Shown here: positions 42,596 to 51,692 of the stretch, one piece after another | Position numbering within the stretch: the stretch's first letter is position 1 | Layout: every line of letters starts with the position of its first letter | Program-made: the position numbers and the translations under genes | Assembly: GCF_003315795.1 (NCBI RefSeq) | Contig: NZ_QMEY01000005.1 | Span: 310,001-374,000 of the forward strand | Length of the DNA: 64,000 nt | Direction: 5' to 3' | DNA from: Spongiactinospora rosea | GTDB lineage: Bacteria > Actinomycetota > Actinomycetes > Streptosporangiales > Streptosporangiaceae | The notes under the pieces: model-generated | Told to the model about the DNA's origin: nothing | Seen by the model: the letters and a program-made list of their open reading frames with translations, nothing else | Databases searched by the model: none

Positions 42596-43360
42596 ATGAA
42601 TGATCTGATCGGCAGGACGGCCCTGGTGACGGGGGCCTCTCGCGGCATCGGCCGGGCGATCGCGACCCGGCTTGCGGCCAGGGGAGCGATGGTGATCGTG
42701 CACTTCGGCACGGATGAGGACGGCGCGACGGCGACGGTCGGCGACATCGAACGCGGCGGCGGGACCGCCCTCGCCCTCCGGGCGGAGCTGGGTGTGGAGG
42801 GCGACGTCGAGAAGCTTTTCGCGGGAGTAGAGACGGGCCTGGCCGGACGGCCCCTCGACATCGTCGTGAACAACGCGGCCGCTCAGCCCGCCGGCCCGCT
42901 CGGCACCACGACCCGCGCCGAGTTCGACCACCTCTTCGCGGTGAACGTGCGGGCGCCGTACTTCATCATCCAGCGCGCGCTGCCCCTGCTGCGCGACGGT
43001 GGCCGGATCATCACGATCTCGTCCGTCGCGACCCGTATGGCCAACCCCGCCCAGACGTCCTTCGCGATGACCAAGGGCGCGATCGAGACGATGAGCCGGA
43101 CCCTGGCCAACGAAGTCGGCGTCCGGGGGATCACGGTGAACGCGGTCGCCCCCGGCGCCACCCGGACGCCCGACAACGCGGCCGTTTTCGAGGCACCTGG
43201 CCTGGCCGGGTTCATCGCCGCCTCAACGGCGCTCGACCGCCTCGGCGGCGCCGACGACGTCGCCGACGTGGTCGCGTTCCTCGCCTCCGACGCCGCCCGC
43301 TGGATCACCGGCCAGGTCATCGACGCCAGCGGCGGCCTGTTCCTCGGGCCGCGCACCTGA
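42596..43360 (+). CDS. SDR-fold protein lacking the catalytic tyrosine
   Basis: A 254-residue SDR with TGASRGIGRAI (12-22), NNAAAQ, catalytic-type S143 in TISSVAT and K160. The Tyr position is Phe: FAMTK with F156 at exactly 13 after S143. The codon is TTC. Relatives have YAMTK here, so this may be a non-catalytic or altered enzyme. Its C-terminus (APGATRTPDNAAVFE, ITGQVIDASGG) is otherwise normal. It is divergent from a TetR gene and its repeats. Confidence 0.87.
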   Translation: MNDLIGRTALVTGASRGIGRAIATRLAARGAMVIVHFGTDEDGATATVGDIERGGGTALALRAELGVEGDVEKLFAGVETGLAGRPLDIVVNNAAAQPAGPLGTTTRAEFDHLFAVNVRAPYFIIQRALPLLRDGGRIITISSVATRMANPAQTSFAMTKGAIETMSRTLANEVGVRGITVNAVAPGATRTPDNAAVFEAPGLAGFIAASTALDRLGGADDVADVVAFLASDAARWITGQVIDASGGLFLGPRT

Positions 43361-43491
43361 CGCCGTGGATCACTAGCCGGTCCCGGGTCCCAGCGACGGG
43401 CGGCCGAGGAGGGGCGGTGTGCCGGTCCGCCGTACCCCCTGCCAGGCTGCTGGGATCATGCGAGGCGACGGCCGGGGTACGGGGGCAGCGG

Positions 43492-44133
43492 GTGGACTGG
43501 ATCACTGAAGGCGTTCGGGCGGTGAGCGACCTCCCTTTCCCACTGGTCGGGCTGGTGGCCGGAGTCATGGCGTTCGCCGAGTCGGGGCTGGGGGTCGGCT
43601 CGGTCGTCCCCGGGGAGACCGCCGTACTGCTGCTCGGAGTCGCCGCCACCACCCCCGTGCGGTTCGCCGCCATGCTGCTGATCGTGGCGCTGGGGGTCAC
43701 CACCGGCGATCACGTCGGCTACGGGCTCGGCCGCCGGTACGCCGATCGCATGCGCGACACCCGGGTGGTGCGACGGCTCGGCGTACGCCACTGGGATCGC
43801 GCGACCGCCGCGTTGCACCGCCACGGCGCGGCCGCGGTGTTCGTTACCCGGCTGATCCCGATCGTCCGCACCCTCACACCCGTGGCGGCCGGGGCCGCGC
43901 ACGTGCCCTACGGCCGGTTCCTCCCGGCCTCCCTGACAGGCTCGCTGTTGTGGTCGGCGGTGTACGTCGGCCTGGGCGCGTTCGCCGGAGCGTCGGCTTC
44001 CCACCTGGAGGAAGTCCTCGGACGCTTCTCGTGGCTGCTTCTCGCGGCCCTGGTGCCGTTCGCCGCGGCGGTGACCTTGCTGCGGCGTCGCCTCCGGGCG
44101 TCGGCAGGTCACGGAGATGACGAGTCTCGCTGA
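43492..44133 (+). CDS. DedA/SNARE-associated family membrane protein
   Basis: A 213-residue membrane protein. Family marks are FAESGLGVGSVVPGETAVLL near the N-terminus, GDHVGYGLGRRYADRM, and RLIPIVRTLTPVAAGAAHVP followed by FLPASLTGSLLW. GTG 43492 gives a compact family-length protein; the frame extends to 43417 without family sequence. DedA proteins move lipids or keep membrane potential and often affect drug tolerance. No partner gene is evident. Confidence 0.87.
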   Translation: MDWITEGVRAVSDLPFPLVGLVAGVMAFAESGLGVGSVVPGETAVLLLGVAATTPVRFAAMLLIVALGVTTGDHVGYGLGRRYADRMRDTRVVRRLGVRHWDRATAALHRHGAAAVFVTRLIPIVRTLTPVAAGAAHVPYGRFLPASLTGSLLWSAVYVGLGAFAGASASHLEEVLGRFSWLLLAALVPFAAAVTLLRRRLRASAGHGDDESR

Positions 44134-44147
44134 GGCCACATCGACCT

Positions 44148-44591
44148 ATGGAGACGAGCCGGCCATTGCCACCCGGCCTGCCGCAGACAACAGGGCCGCT
44201 TCCTGCCACGGCGACCGCACCCATCAATGGCGGGGAACTGTTCTCCGATGGGCCTGCCATCGTCCTGCTCTACAGCGGGATGCCAGATCTGCCGATGTGG
44301 GGTCCTCGATGTCGCGGGCGACTTCGCCCCACATGACGCCCTTGTCACCCTCACGGCGCGGGCAGGCTCAGGGCAGTGGGAGCCGCCGACCGCCGGGCGG
44401 AGATCGGCGCGCCGGTGCTGGTGCTGGACGGCGCCGGCATTTCGTCCAATGCCGAACTCGTCGCGGGTAGCGGCCCTGGTATGCGCCATGTCCGGATCCC
44501 GTCGGCTGAGCACGCCATGCTGATCACCGTGATCCGACGTGAACCCGTACGGGTGGAGAGGGCATCTCTGAGCCGCCCGCTCATGGGCTGA
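44148..44591 (+). pseudogene. Decayed alpha/beta hydrolase
   Basis: The first frame (44148 on) reads INGGELFSDGPAIVLLYSGM then PDLPMWG, the N-terminus of a TAP-like or haloperoxidase-like hydrolase. The same frame returns at about 44376 with AEIGAPVLVLDGAGISSN, then GMRHVRIPSAEHAML, the C-terminal end that carries the catalytic His. The middle, including the nucleophile serine, is missing and out of frame. The piece is about 150 codons versus 260 expected. Confidence 0.6.
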
Positions 44592-44597
44592 TCTCCG

Positions 44598-45989
44598 CTA
44601 CCTTCCAGCGGTTCCGGCCACTGGCTCGGCCGGTAGGGTGTCGCGCCGTCTCGGCAGCGCGGCCGCCAGCAGGGCGACGGCGACGAGTACCACGGCGATG
44701 GCGGCGAAGGCCTGCCCGTAGGCGGTCGCCGGTTCCTGCGCCTGGGCCGGGCCGGTGGGGTCGTCGCCTCGCTGTGCCGTGAGCGCGACCAGGGCGGCCA
44801 GGCCGAGCGCGCCGCCGATCTGCTTGGCGGTGTTCATCAGCCCGGAGGCCGCCCCCGCCTCGGCCGGGGCGACGCCCGAGGTGACGGTGACGGTGAGCGG
44901 GGTGTTCAGGAGGCCACCGCCGAGCGAGATCAGCACCGCTGGGCCGAGAATGGCCGTCAGGTAGTCCTGGCCTGGGGCGATGTGGCTCTGCCACCAGAAC
45001 CCGGCCGCGCCGACCAGCGCCCCGGCGGCGATGAGCACGCGATCGTCGGTACGGCGCATCAGCCACGGGGTCAGGCGCAGGCCCACCAGCAGGGTCAGCA
45101 AGGTGTGCGGCAGGAACGCCAGCCCGGTCAGCAGCGGCCCGTAGCCCAGGACGTCCTGCAGGGACAGGGTAAGGAAGTACCACATCGGGTTCAGGCACGC
45201 CCCGGCCAGCAGCATCGCCACATTTCCCAGCCAGATCGGCCGCGGCCGCAGCAATGCGGGCGGAACCAGTGGTGCCCGCGCCACCCGCACCTCGACCAGC
45301 GCGAACACCCCCAGCAGGAGCACCCCGGCGAGCGCGACGACGGGCGTCCCGGACAGGCCGTACGCCAGCGCGGCCAGCCCGGCTGTGGCCGCCACCGCGC
45401 CGAGCACGTCCAGCCGCCGCCCGCCGCGCGGGTCGGGACCGGGAGCCAGCCGGCGGGTCGCGGTCAGGCAGGCCAGCCCGATCGGCACGTTGATCAGCAG
45501 GATCCAACGCCAGGACAGATACTCCGTCAACGCCCCGCCGACCAGGTTGCCGGCCGTACCGCCCGCCAGGCTCACCGCCGTCCAGACCGCGATCGCGTGG
45601 GTACGCCGCGGCCCCTCGGGAAAGACGGACGTCAAGATCGTGAGTGTGGCCGGGGCCAGCACCGCCGCCCCGACCCCCTGACCTGCCCGGGCAGCGATCA
45701 GCCAGCCCGGCGCGTCCGCCAGCCCGCCGGCCAGGCTCGCGGCGGTGAACACCACCAGGCCCGCGGTGAAGACGCGCCGGTGCCCGTACAGATCGGCCAG
45801 CCGCCCGCCCAGCAGCAACAGCCCGCCGAAACTCAGCGCGTAGGCGTTGCCGACCCACGCCAGATGCCGGGCGTCGAAGCCGAGCGCGTCCTGGATGGAC
45901 GGCAGCGCGACATTCACCACCGACACGTCCAGCACCACCATGAACTGCGCGGCGCACAGCAGCGCCAGCACGACCGGCACCGACCCCAC
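44598..45989 (-). CDS. DHA2-family MFS exporter
   Basis: A 463-residue carrier with 12-14 hydrophobic segments. TM1 carries the motif D1 LDVSVVNVALPSIQDALG, and motif A is GGRLADLYGHRRVF. Motif C-like AGGTAGNLVGGALTEYLSWR lies in TM5. These mark DHA2 drug exporters. GTG 45989 is preceded by GATAGGAGG. It is probably under control of the short inverted repeat just upstream. No regulator gene is next to it, so the controller is unknown. Confidence 0.9.
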   Translation of the reverse strand: MGSVPVVLALLCAAQFMVVLDVSVVNVALPSIQDALGFDARHLAWVGNAYALSFGGLLLLGGRLADLYGHRRVFTAGLVVFTAASLAGGLADAPGWLIAARAGQGVGAAVLAPATLTILTSVFPEGPRRTHAIAVWTAVSLAGGTAGNLVGGALTEYLSWRWILLINVPIGLACLTATRRLAPGPDPRGGRRLDVLGAVAATAGLAALAYGLSGTPVVALAGVLLLGVFALVEVRVARAPLVPPALLRPRPIWLGNVAMLLAGACLNPMWYFLTLSLQDVLGYGPLLTGLAFLPHTLLTLLVGLRLTPWLMRRTDDRVLIAAGALVGAAGFWWQSHIAPGQDYLTAILGPAVLISLGGGLLNTPLTVTVTSGVAPAEAGAASGLMNTAKQIGGALGLAALVALTAQRGDDPTGPAQAQEPATAYGQAFAAIAVVLVAVALLAAALPRRRDTLPAEPVAGTAGR

Positions 45990-45998
45990 CCTCCTATC

Positions 45999-46016
45999 AC
46001 GATGCGATCACATCGT
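45999..46016. promoter_or_regulatory. Inverted repeat upstream of the DHA2 exporter
   Basis: ACGATG-CGATCA-CATCGT: two six-base arms around six bases, ten bases upstream of the exporter start on the minus strand, within an AT-richer stretch. It looks like an operator, with the binding protein unknown. The 46017-46224 stretch beyond it shows no gene. Confidence 0.45.
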
Positions 46017-46224
46017 CTTACTGCGGGCTCAGCATATACTCCGATGTGAGCACATTGAAAAGATGGGTGAGCTCGTGAGGCCGGGAACGCACCACGCGCA
46101 CCGGGTCGAAGTCGACGAGTGGCAAGCACCGGAAGGCCGACCGGTACAGGGGCCTCAGGCCGCACAAGCGGCGGAAGTCAACAATGCGGTAGATCCCGAT
46201 GATCCATGAGGCGAGGATGGCCGA

Positions 46225-47334
46225 ATGGACACCGACGATCTGATGGCCCGTGCCGACCGGTTCGCCGAGGCGGAGCGATATGAGGAGGCCGCCGAGCTCT
46301 ACGCACTGGCCGCGGGCGAGGCCGGCGCGGGGGTGAAGCACGCCTCGATGCTGTTCTTCCTGGAGGATTACCCGGTGGCCGAGCGGATCCTGCGTGAGGC
46401 TGTGGACAGCCGGGATCCGGATGCCTTCCCCTGGTTCGCCGATGTCCTGATTGCTACCGGCCGTCCGGCGGAGGCGGCTCACGTCATGGGGCAGGCGGCG
46501 GAGCTGGGGTTGCCGGGGGCCATGCTGCGGACGGGGGCGATCTGGGCTGATCTGGTGGGCGACCGCGCAGCCGCGGAGCAGTGGTACCGCAGGGCCTTCG
46601 ATCAGGGGTTGCCGGGGGCCAGGAACGACTACGGGGCCTTCCTGTCCGAAGACGAGTCGCGCTGGGCTGAGGCCGAGCGGATGCTCCTTGAGGCGGTCGA
46701 GGAGGGCGACGACCTCGCCTTGGGCAATCTCGGCGGCCTGGAATTGGACCGGGGAGACCTGGAAGCGGCGATCGGCTGGCTGGAGCGCGGCGTGGCGGCC
46801 CGAGCTGAAGGGTCCACGGCGCTGTTGAAGCTCGCCGAGGCTCAGGAGCGGCTCGGCCGTGACGAGGAGGCGCGGCGGAACTACGAACGCGCGGTGGCGG
46901 AGGGCATTCCCGATGCCAACGTGAAGAGGGCCCTCTTCCTGAGCGACGACGGCGCGCCCGCTGAGGAGGTCGAGGCCGGTTTCCGCCGCGCCGTCGAACT
47001 CGACGACGACGGGGCGCTGTACTACTACGCCGAGTTCCTGGCCGGTCAGGACCGGGAGGATGAGGCGCTGGCCTGTTACCACCGGGCCGCCGAGGCCGGA
47101 TCGGACGCCGCCTACGAGGAGCTCGGCGAGATCTACCTGCGGCGGGGCGACATCGCCGCAGCCGAGGACAACTTCCGCAACAGCATCGATGCGGGCTGGG
47201 TCGGCGCCGTGCTCGGCTACGCCCGCCTGCTCCGGCAGGAGGGGCGCGACGCCGAGGTGGCCGCGCTGGTGCCGGTGGCCGTGGGACTGGGCGCCACCCC
47301 TGAGGAACTGCGTGAGCTGGCCGGCGAGGATTGA
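46225..47334 (+). CDS. TPR/Sel1-like repeat protein
   Basis: A 369-residue protein built almost wholly of about nine helical repeats of 30-36 residues, for example RFAEAERYEEAAELYALAAG, AAAEQWYRRAFDQGLPGARN, EEARRNYERAVAEGIPDANV and DEALACYHRAAEAGSDAAYE. Spacing fits TPR with some Sel1-like repeats. It has no signal or catalytic domain, so it is a scaffold in the cytoplasm. It is rich in acidic residues. It seems to be a single gene; its partner is unknown. Confidence 0.87.
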   Translation: MDTDDLMARADRFAEAERYEEAAELYALAAGEAGAGVKHASMLFFLEDYPVAERILREAVDSRDPDAFPWFADVLIATGRPAEAAHVMGQAAELGLPGAMLRTGAIWADLVGDRAAAEQWYRRAFDQGLPGARNDYGAFLSEDESRWAEAERMLLEAVEEGDDLALGNLGGLELDRGDLEAAIGWLERGVAARAEGSTALLKLAEAQERLGRDEEARRNYERAVAEGIPDANVKRALFLSDDGAPAEEVEAGFRRAVELDDDGALYYYAEFLAGQDREDEALACYHRAAEAGSDAAYEELGEIYLRRGDIAAAEDNFRNSIDAGWVGAVLGYARLLRQEGRDAEVAALVPVAVGLGATPEELRELAGED

Positions 47335-47419
47335 GCATTCCGTCGAGCGTCGGGGCCGATGTGGATTCGGTGAGCCCGTGAATGGCCACCAGTGGGCGAG
47401 GGGCGTGTCCGCTGATGCG

Positions 47420-47453
47420 TTTGTCGCGTGTGATCCCCGCGAGACGCGACAAA
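47420..47453. promoter_or_regulatory. Inverted repeat upstream of the amidohydrolase-PucR operon
   Basis: TTTGTCGCGT (47420-47429) and ACGCGACAAA (47444-47453) are perfect complements around 14 bases. It lies 42 bp before the amidohydrolase start. A TTTGTCG copy also occurs at 56298-56304 in the divergent region before the ETF operon, suggesting a shared regulator, plausibly the PucR protein. Confidence 0.6.
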
Positions 47454-47495
47454 TGAAGGGTGCTTTCGGGCGGAGCTTCCCGCAAGGCTGAGGGC

Positions 47496-48740
47496 ATGGA
47501 CGTGGGTATGGGCGAGGGTACGACGGCCCTGGCAGGGGCGAGGATCATCGATGGGACCGGGCGGGATCCGGTCGATGGGCTCGTGGTCGTGGTGAAGGAC
47601 GGCCTGATCCAGGAGGTCACCCGGCGTCCGCCGCGGGAGGCGGTTGTCGTCGATCTCGATGGGCGCACGCTGATCCCGGGGCTCATCGACGCGCATGTGC
47701 ATCTCGGGCTGTCGAGCGACATGCAGGGGCTCGTCACGGGTCAGGTGTCGGCGGCGGAGATCGCGGCCTCGATCTTCAGGTGTGCCGAGCAGGCGTTGAT
47801 GGAGGGCTTCACGACGGTGCGCGACGCCGGTGGCATCGACGCGGGGGTGGTCAGGGTGATCACGTCCGGGCTGATGCCCGGTCCTCGCCTCCTGGTCAGC
47901 GGGCCGATTCTGTCGCAGACGGGCGGAGGCGGGCACTATGCCCCCGGGTGGGAGCCGGTGTGCGTGTGGGAGTCCCGGGATCTGCCGGGGCTGCTGGGGA
48001 TGTCCCTGCTCGCCGATGGTGCCGACCGGGTGCGCGGGGCGGCCAGGGAGGCGTTCAGGCGCGGGGCGGACTTCCTCAAGCTCATGGTCACCGGCGCGGT
48101 GCTGGCCCATGAGGACGAGCTTGAGCACACGCAGTTCACGGTCGAGGAGATCGCGGCCGCCGTCCAGGAGGCGCGGGCGCGCGGCACGTACGTCACCGTG
48201 CACGCGCACAACAACGCGGGCATCCGCAACGCGCTGGCGGCGGGCGCGACGTGTGTCGAGCACGGCAGCCGGCTGGACGAGGGCACGGCGGCCGCGATGG
48301 CGGAGCACGGTGCGCGGCTGGTGCCGACCCTGGCGGTGGTCCACCAGCTCATCGATTCCGCGCAGGATGTGGGGCTTCCCCACACGGTGGGCGTCCGGGC
48401 GGCGTCCGTCCTGGATGGCATGCGCGACGCGATCAAGATCGCGCGGAGCGCCGGGGTGCTCGTGGGCTCCGGCTCCGACCTGATCGGCCCCGACCAGTCG
48501 CGCAGGGCGCGGGAACTGCTCTACCGGTCCGAACTTCTCGGCCCGATGGCCGCACTGGTCGCGGCCACCAGAGACAATGCCGAAATCCTCGGCCTGGCCG
48601 ACCGGGTGGGGACCATCGAGGCGGGCAAGATCGCCGATCTCGTCGTGCTCGACCGCGATCCGCTCGACGACCCACGGGCCTTCGCGGACGACGTGGCGAT
48701 GGTCGTACAGAGCGGCAGGACGGTCCTGGCTAGAGTATGA
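47496..48740 (+). CDS. Metal-dependent amidohydrolase (Xaa-Pro/imidazolonepropionase-like)
   Basis: A 414-residue amidohydrolase. Metal ligands: H67 and H69 in IDAHVHLG, the carbamylated-lysine candidate in FLKLMVTGA, H in VTVHAHN, H in CVEHGS and D in GSGSDLI. The pattern matches the prolidase-like subgroup that cleaves N-acyl or Xaa-Pro/Lys/Arg dipeptides in the cytoplasm. ATG 47496 is used, with 47508 possible. It overlaps the PucR start by 4 bp. Given the dipeptide ABC transporter next door, it may hydrolyse an imported dipeptide-like compound. Confidence 0.88.
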   Translation: MDVGMGEGTTALAGARIIDGTGRDPVDGLVVVVKDGLIQEVTRRPPREAVVVDLDGRTLIPGLIDAHVHLGLSSDMQGLVTGQVSAAEIAASIFRCAEQALMEGFTTVRDAGGIDAGVVRVITSGLMPGPRLLVSGPILSQTGGGGHYAPGWEPVCVWESRDLPGLLGMSLLADGADRVRGAAREAFRRGADFLKLMVTGAVLAHEDELEHTQFTVEEIAAAVQEARARGTYVTVHAHNNAGIRNALAAGATCVEHGSRLDEGTAAAMAEHGARLVPTLAVVHQLIDSAQDVGLPHTVGVRAASVLDGMRDAIKIARSAGVLVGSGSDLIGPDQSRRARELLYRSELLGPMAALVAATRDNAEILGLADRVGTIEAGKIADLVVLDRDPLDDPRAFADDVAMVVQSGRTVLARV

Positions 48741-49954
48741 AGGTGCCATCGGAGCTTCAACGGCTGGTCGACGGTGTCGCCCAGCGGACGGGGCGGTCGA
48801 TCGCCATCGACGATCCACGGCTGCGCCTGCTGGCCTACAGCGCCCACCAGGGAGAAGTGGATCCCGCGAGGCAGCAGTCGATCCTGCGTCGCGAGGTCTC
48901 AGGCGAGCTGGTCGCCTGGGTGCGCGACCACGTGCCGAAGGACTCCGACGAGCCCTTCCACCTGCCGCTGCACCCGGACCTCGGCCTCACCATCGACCGG
49001 CTGTGCGTCCCGATCAGGCATCGCACGGTCCTGCTCGGGTTCTTGTGGGTGCTGCTCACCGAGCCGGCCGACGACCGCCTGGTGGCCATCGCCCGCGAGG
49101 TCGCCCAGGACGTCGGCGTCCTGCTGCTCAGGGAGAGCTTCCTTGAGGAGATCGCGCACAGCCGCGAGCGCGAGCTGGTCAGGGACCTGCTCGACCAGGA
49201 CGCCTCCGTACGCGACTTCGCGGCCGAACAGCTCGCCCGCGACGAGCTGTTCGTCGCGGGCGACACCTGCGTCCTCGTGACGGCGGGCCGCATGGACCAG
49301 GTGCCGCCGGACAGCTGGCGGGTCGGGCTTGAGCTCGCGCTGCAGCGCGCCCGGCGGGAGTTCCCCGCCCGGCACTGCCTGCATCTGGTGCGCCCCGACC
49401 ACGCGGTGCTGATCGTGGCGCCCGCCGGCACCTGGTGGCACCGCAGGCCGCTGACCGAGATCGGCGATTCGCTGCGCGCGCACTGCCGGCGCGAGCTGAT
49501 CGCCGACGAGCCGCTGTGGGTGGGGATCGCGCCGCGCGGCTCCTCGCTCCGCGAGGTGCATGGCCTCTACGAGCAGGCCCTGCGCGCGGTCGAGGTGGCC
49601 AGGCTGGTACGCACGCTCGGCCACACGGTGCTCGCGGACGGCCTGGGCGTGTACGGCCTGCTCGCCGAGATCCCCCAGGAGCGCCTGCAGGTCGTCGGGC
49701 TGCACCCGGGGCTGCAGGCGCTCCTCGACCAGGACGACCCGCAGAGCAGGACCCTCGTGGAGAGCGTCGAGGTGTTCCTGGAGAACGCGGGCGACATCAA
49801 GGCCACGGCCGAGTCCCTTTCGGTCCACCGCACGTCGCTCTACAACCGCCTGCACCGTTTCGAGCAGCTGGCGGGCGTCAACCTGCGCAGCGGCGATGAC
49901 CGGCTGGTGATCCATCTCGCGCTCAAGCTGGCCAGGCTGACCGGTCGGCGCTGA
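48737..49954 (+). CDS. PucR-family transcriptional regulator
   Basis: A 405-residue regulator. The N-terminal part is a GAF-like sensing domain. The C-terminal HTH_30 block reads TLVESVEVFLENAGDIKATA, then ESLSVHRTSLYNRLHRFEQL, the hallmark of PucR/CdaR proteins. The GGDEF-like middle (RAHCRRELIADEPLWVGIAP, YEQALRAVEVAR) is also standard. It is coupled to the amidohydrolase and overlaps the end of the convergent ABC gene by 32 bp. It probably regulates both flanking operons. Confidence 0.92.
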   Translation: MKVPSELQRLVDGVAQRTGRSIAIDDPRLRLLAYSAHQGEVDPARQQSILRREVSGELVAWVRDHVPKDSDEPFHLPLHPDLGLTIDRLCVPIRHRTVLLGFLWVLLTEPADDRLVAIAREVAQDVGVLLLRESFLEEIAHSRERELVRDLLDQDASVRDFAAEQLARDELFVAGDTCVLVTAGRMDQVPPDSWRVGLELALQRARREFPARHCLHLVRPDHAVLIVAPAGTWWHRRPLTEIGDSLRAHCRRELIADEPLWVGIAPRGSSLREVHGLYEQALRAVEVARLVRTLGHTVLADGLGVYGLLAEIPQERLQVVGLHPGLQALLDQDDPQSRTLVESVEVFLENAGDIKATAESLSVHRTSLYNRLHRFEQLAGVNLRSGDDRLVIHLALKLARLTGRR

Positions 49955-51692
49955 CTTCCCGCAGCCAGGACCGTTCGCCGGTCGGCACCGAGTCGACCAG
50001 CCGCCGGGTGTAGGCATGCTCGGGCTCGTCGAGGACGCGGTCGGCCGGGCCGCACTCGACGATCCTGCCCTGGTACAGCACCGCGACGTGGTCGGCCACC
50101 TGGCGTACGACGGCCAGGTCGTGGCTGATGAACAGCAGGCTCTGCCCGTCCGCCCGCAGCTTGCGCAGCTCCTTCAGGATCTGTGCCTGCACCGAGACGT
50201 CCAGCGCGGCCACCGGCTCGTCGCAGGCCAGCAGGCGCGGCCGTACGGCCAGGGCACGGGCGATGGCGACCCGCTGGCGTTCGCCTCCGGACAGTTGGTG
50301 CGGGCGTCGTCCGGCGTACTCCGGCGGCAGCCCCACCCGCTCAAGCAGCCCGCCCACGCTCCCGCCGTCGCTGCGGCGCAGCGCCTCGGCCAGCGCGAAC
50401 CCCACCGTGTGCCGGGGGTTGAGCGAGGAGTACGGGTCCTGGAAGACGCACTGCACCAGCCGGTGGGCCGCGTGGGCCGCGCGCGGGAAGACCTCCGTTC
50501 CCGCCACCACGATCTCGCCCCGGTCCGGGCGTTCGAGGCCGAGCAGGCACCTGATGAGCGTGGTCTTGCCCGAGCCCGATTCGCCCACCACCGCGAGACT
50601 CGTCCCGGCCGGGATGGTGAGGGCGACGTCCGTCAGCGCCGGTACGCCTGCGTACGCCTTGGCCAGCCCTCTCACCTCCAGCGCGGGCGGCACGCCGGCC
50701 GTCGCCGTCGCCGCCGGGGGCGGCCCAGGCTCCGGCTCACGGGGACTCAGGTCGAGGTGGCGGCGGCAGGCGGTCAGGTGACCGGGCGCGCGCGGGGTGA
50801 GGGGCGGCCGCCCCTGCACGCACGCCGGCTCCCGCCAGGCGCACCGCGCGGCGAACCCGCACGTGCCCTTGACGTCGTTTGCCCGTGGGACCGCGCCGTC
50901 GATGGCGAAGAGGGTCCTCGCCCGGCGGTCGAGCGGCGGTTCGGCGGCCAGCAGTCCCGCCGTGTACGGGTGGGCGGTCTCCGCGCGCAGGTCCTCCGGC
51001 CGTCCCGACTCCAGGATCGAGCCCGCGTACATCACCAGCACCCGTTCGCACAGGGAGAAGGCGACCCGCAGGTCATGGGTGATCAGGAGCAGGCCCATCC
51101 CGCGCGCCTGCTGGGTGCGCTGGATGAGGTCGAGCACTTCGCGCTGGGTCGTCGAGTCGAGCGCCGTGGTCGGCTCGTCGGCGATCAGCAGATCGGGGTC
51201 GGCGGCCAGCGCGGCGGCCAGTCCCACGCGCTGGCGCATGCCGCCCGACAGCTCGAACGGGTAGCGGCCGGCGACCCGTGGGTCGTCGATGCCGACCTCG
51301 GCGAGCCGCCGGGCGATCTCCGGGCGGCCGATGCCGCGGTGACCGTGGGCGCGGCGGGTCTCGTCCAGGTGGGTCCGGACGCGGGTGAAGGGGTTGAGCA
51401 TGGTGAACGGGTCTTGGAGGAGGAGGGAGACGCCGCTGCCGCGCACGGCCCGCATCCCGCGCCCCGGCAGGGTCATCAGGTCCAGGCCCGCGTAGTGGAC
51501 CTCGCCGCGGGCCGTGACTCCCGGCGGCAGCAGCCCGGCCACGGCCTTGGCGACCATCGACTTGCCGCTGCCGGACTCGCCGACCAGCGCCAGGCTCTCC
51601 CCGCGCCCGACCGTGAGGGAGACACCGTCGACGATCACGCCATCGCCCGCGCCCACATGGAGATCGCGTACGTCGAGCAGCGGGTCGTTCAT
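49923..51692 (-). CDS. Fused dipeptide ABC transporter ATPases (DppD-DppF in one chain)
   Basis: A 589-residue protein with two complete ATPase domains. The first (about 1-260) has GESGSGKS, LSGGMRQR and LLIADEPTTALD. A C-rich Oligo_HPY-like link (CGFAARCAWREPACVQGRPP) follows. The second (about 345-580) has GESGSGKT, LSGGERQR and LLACDEP. Such fusions are known for Dpp/Opp/Ddp importers. ATG 51692 overlaps the permease stop by 4 bp. It drives import for the two permeases and the binding protein upstream. Confidence 0.93.
   Translation of the reverse strand: MNDPLLDVRDLHVGAGDGVIVDGVSLTVGRGESLALVGESGSGKSMVAKAVAGLLPPGVTARGEVHYAGLDLMTLPGRGMRAVRGSGVSLLLQDPFTMLNPFTRVRTHLDETRRAHGHRGIGRPEIARRLAEVGIDDPRVAGRYPFELSGGMRQRVGLAAALAADPDLLIADEPTTALDSTTQREVLDLIQRTQQARGMGLLLITHDLRVAFSLCERVLVMYAGSILESGRPEDLRAETAHPYTAGLLAAEPPLDRRARTLFAIDGAVPRANDVKGTCGFAARCAWREPACVQGRPPLTPRAPGHLTACRRHLDLSPREPEPGPPPAATATAGVPPALEVRGLAKAYAGVPALTDVALTIPAGTSLAVVGESGSGKTTLIRCLLGLERPDRGEIVVAGTEVFPRAAHAAHRLVQCVFQDPYSSLNPRHTVGFALAEALRRSDGGSVGGLLERVGLPPEYAGRRPHQLSGGERQRVAIARALAVRPRLLACDEPVAALDVSVQAQILKELRKLRADGQSLLFISHDLAVVRQVADHVAVLYQGRIVECGPADRVLDEPEHAYTRRLVDSVPTGERSWLREVSADRSAWPA

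Noticed and set aside
44117..44470. 117-codon frame after DedA as a gene
   Set aside because: It is a shifted reading of the decayed alpha/beta hydrolase; the recognisable sequence is in another frame.
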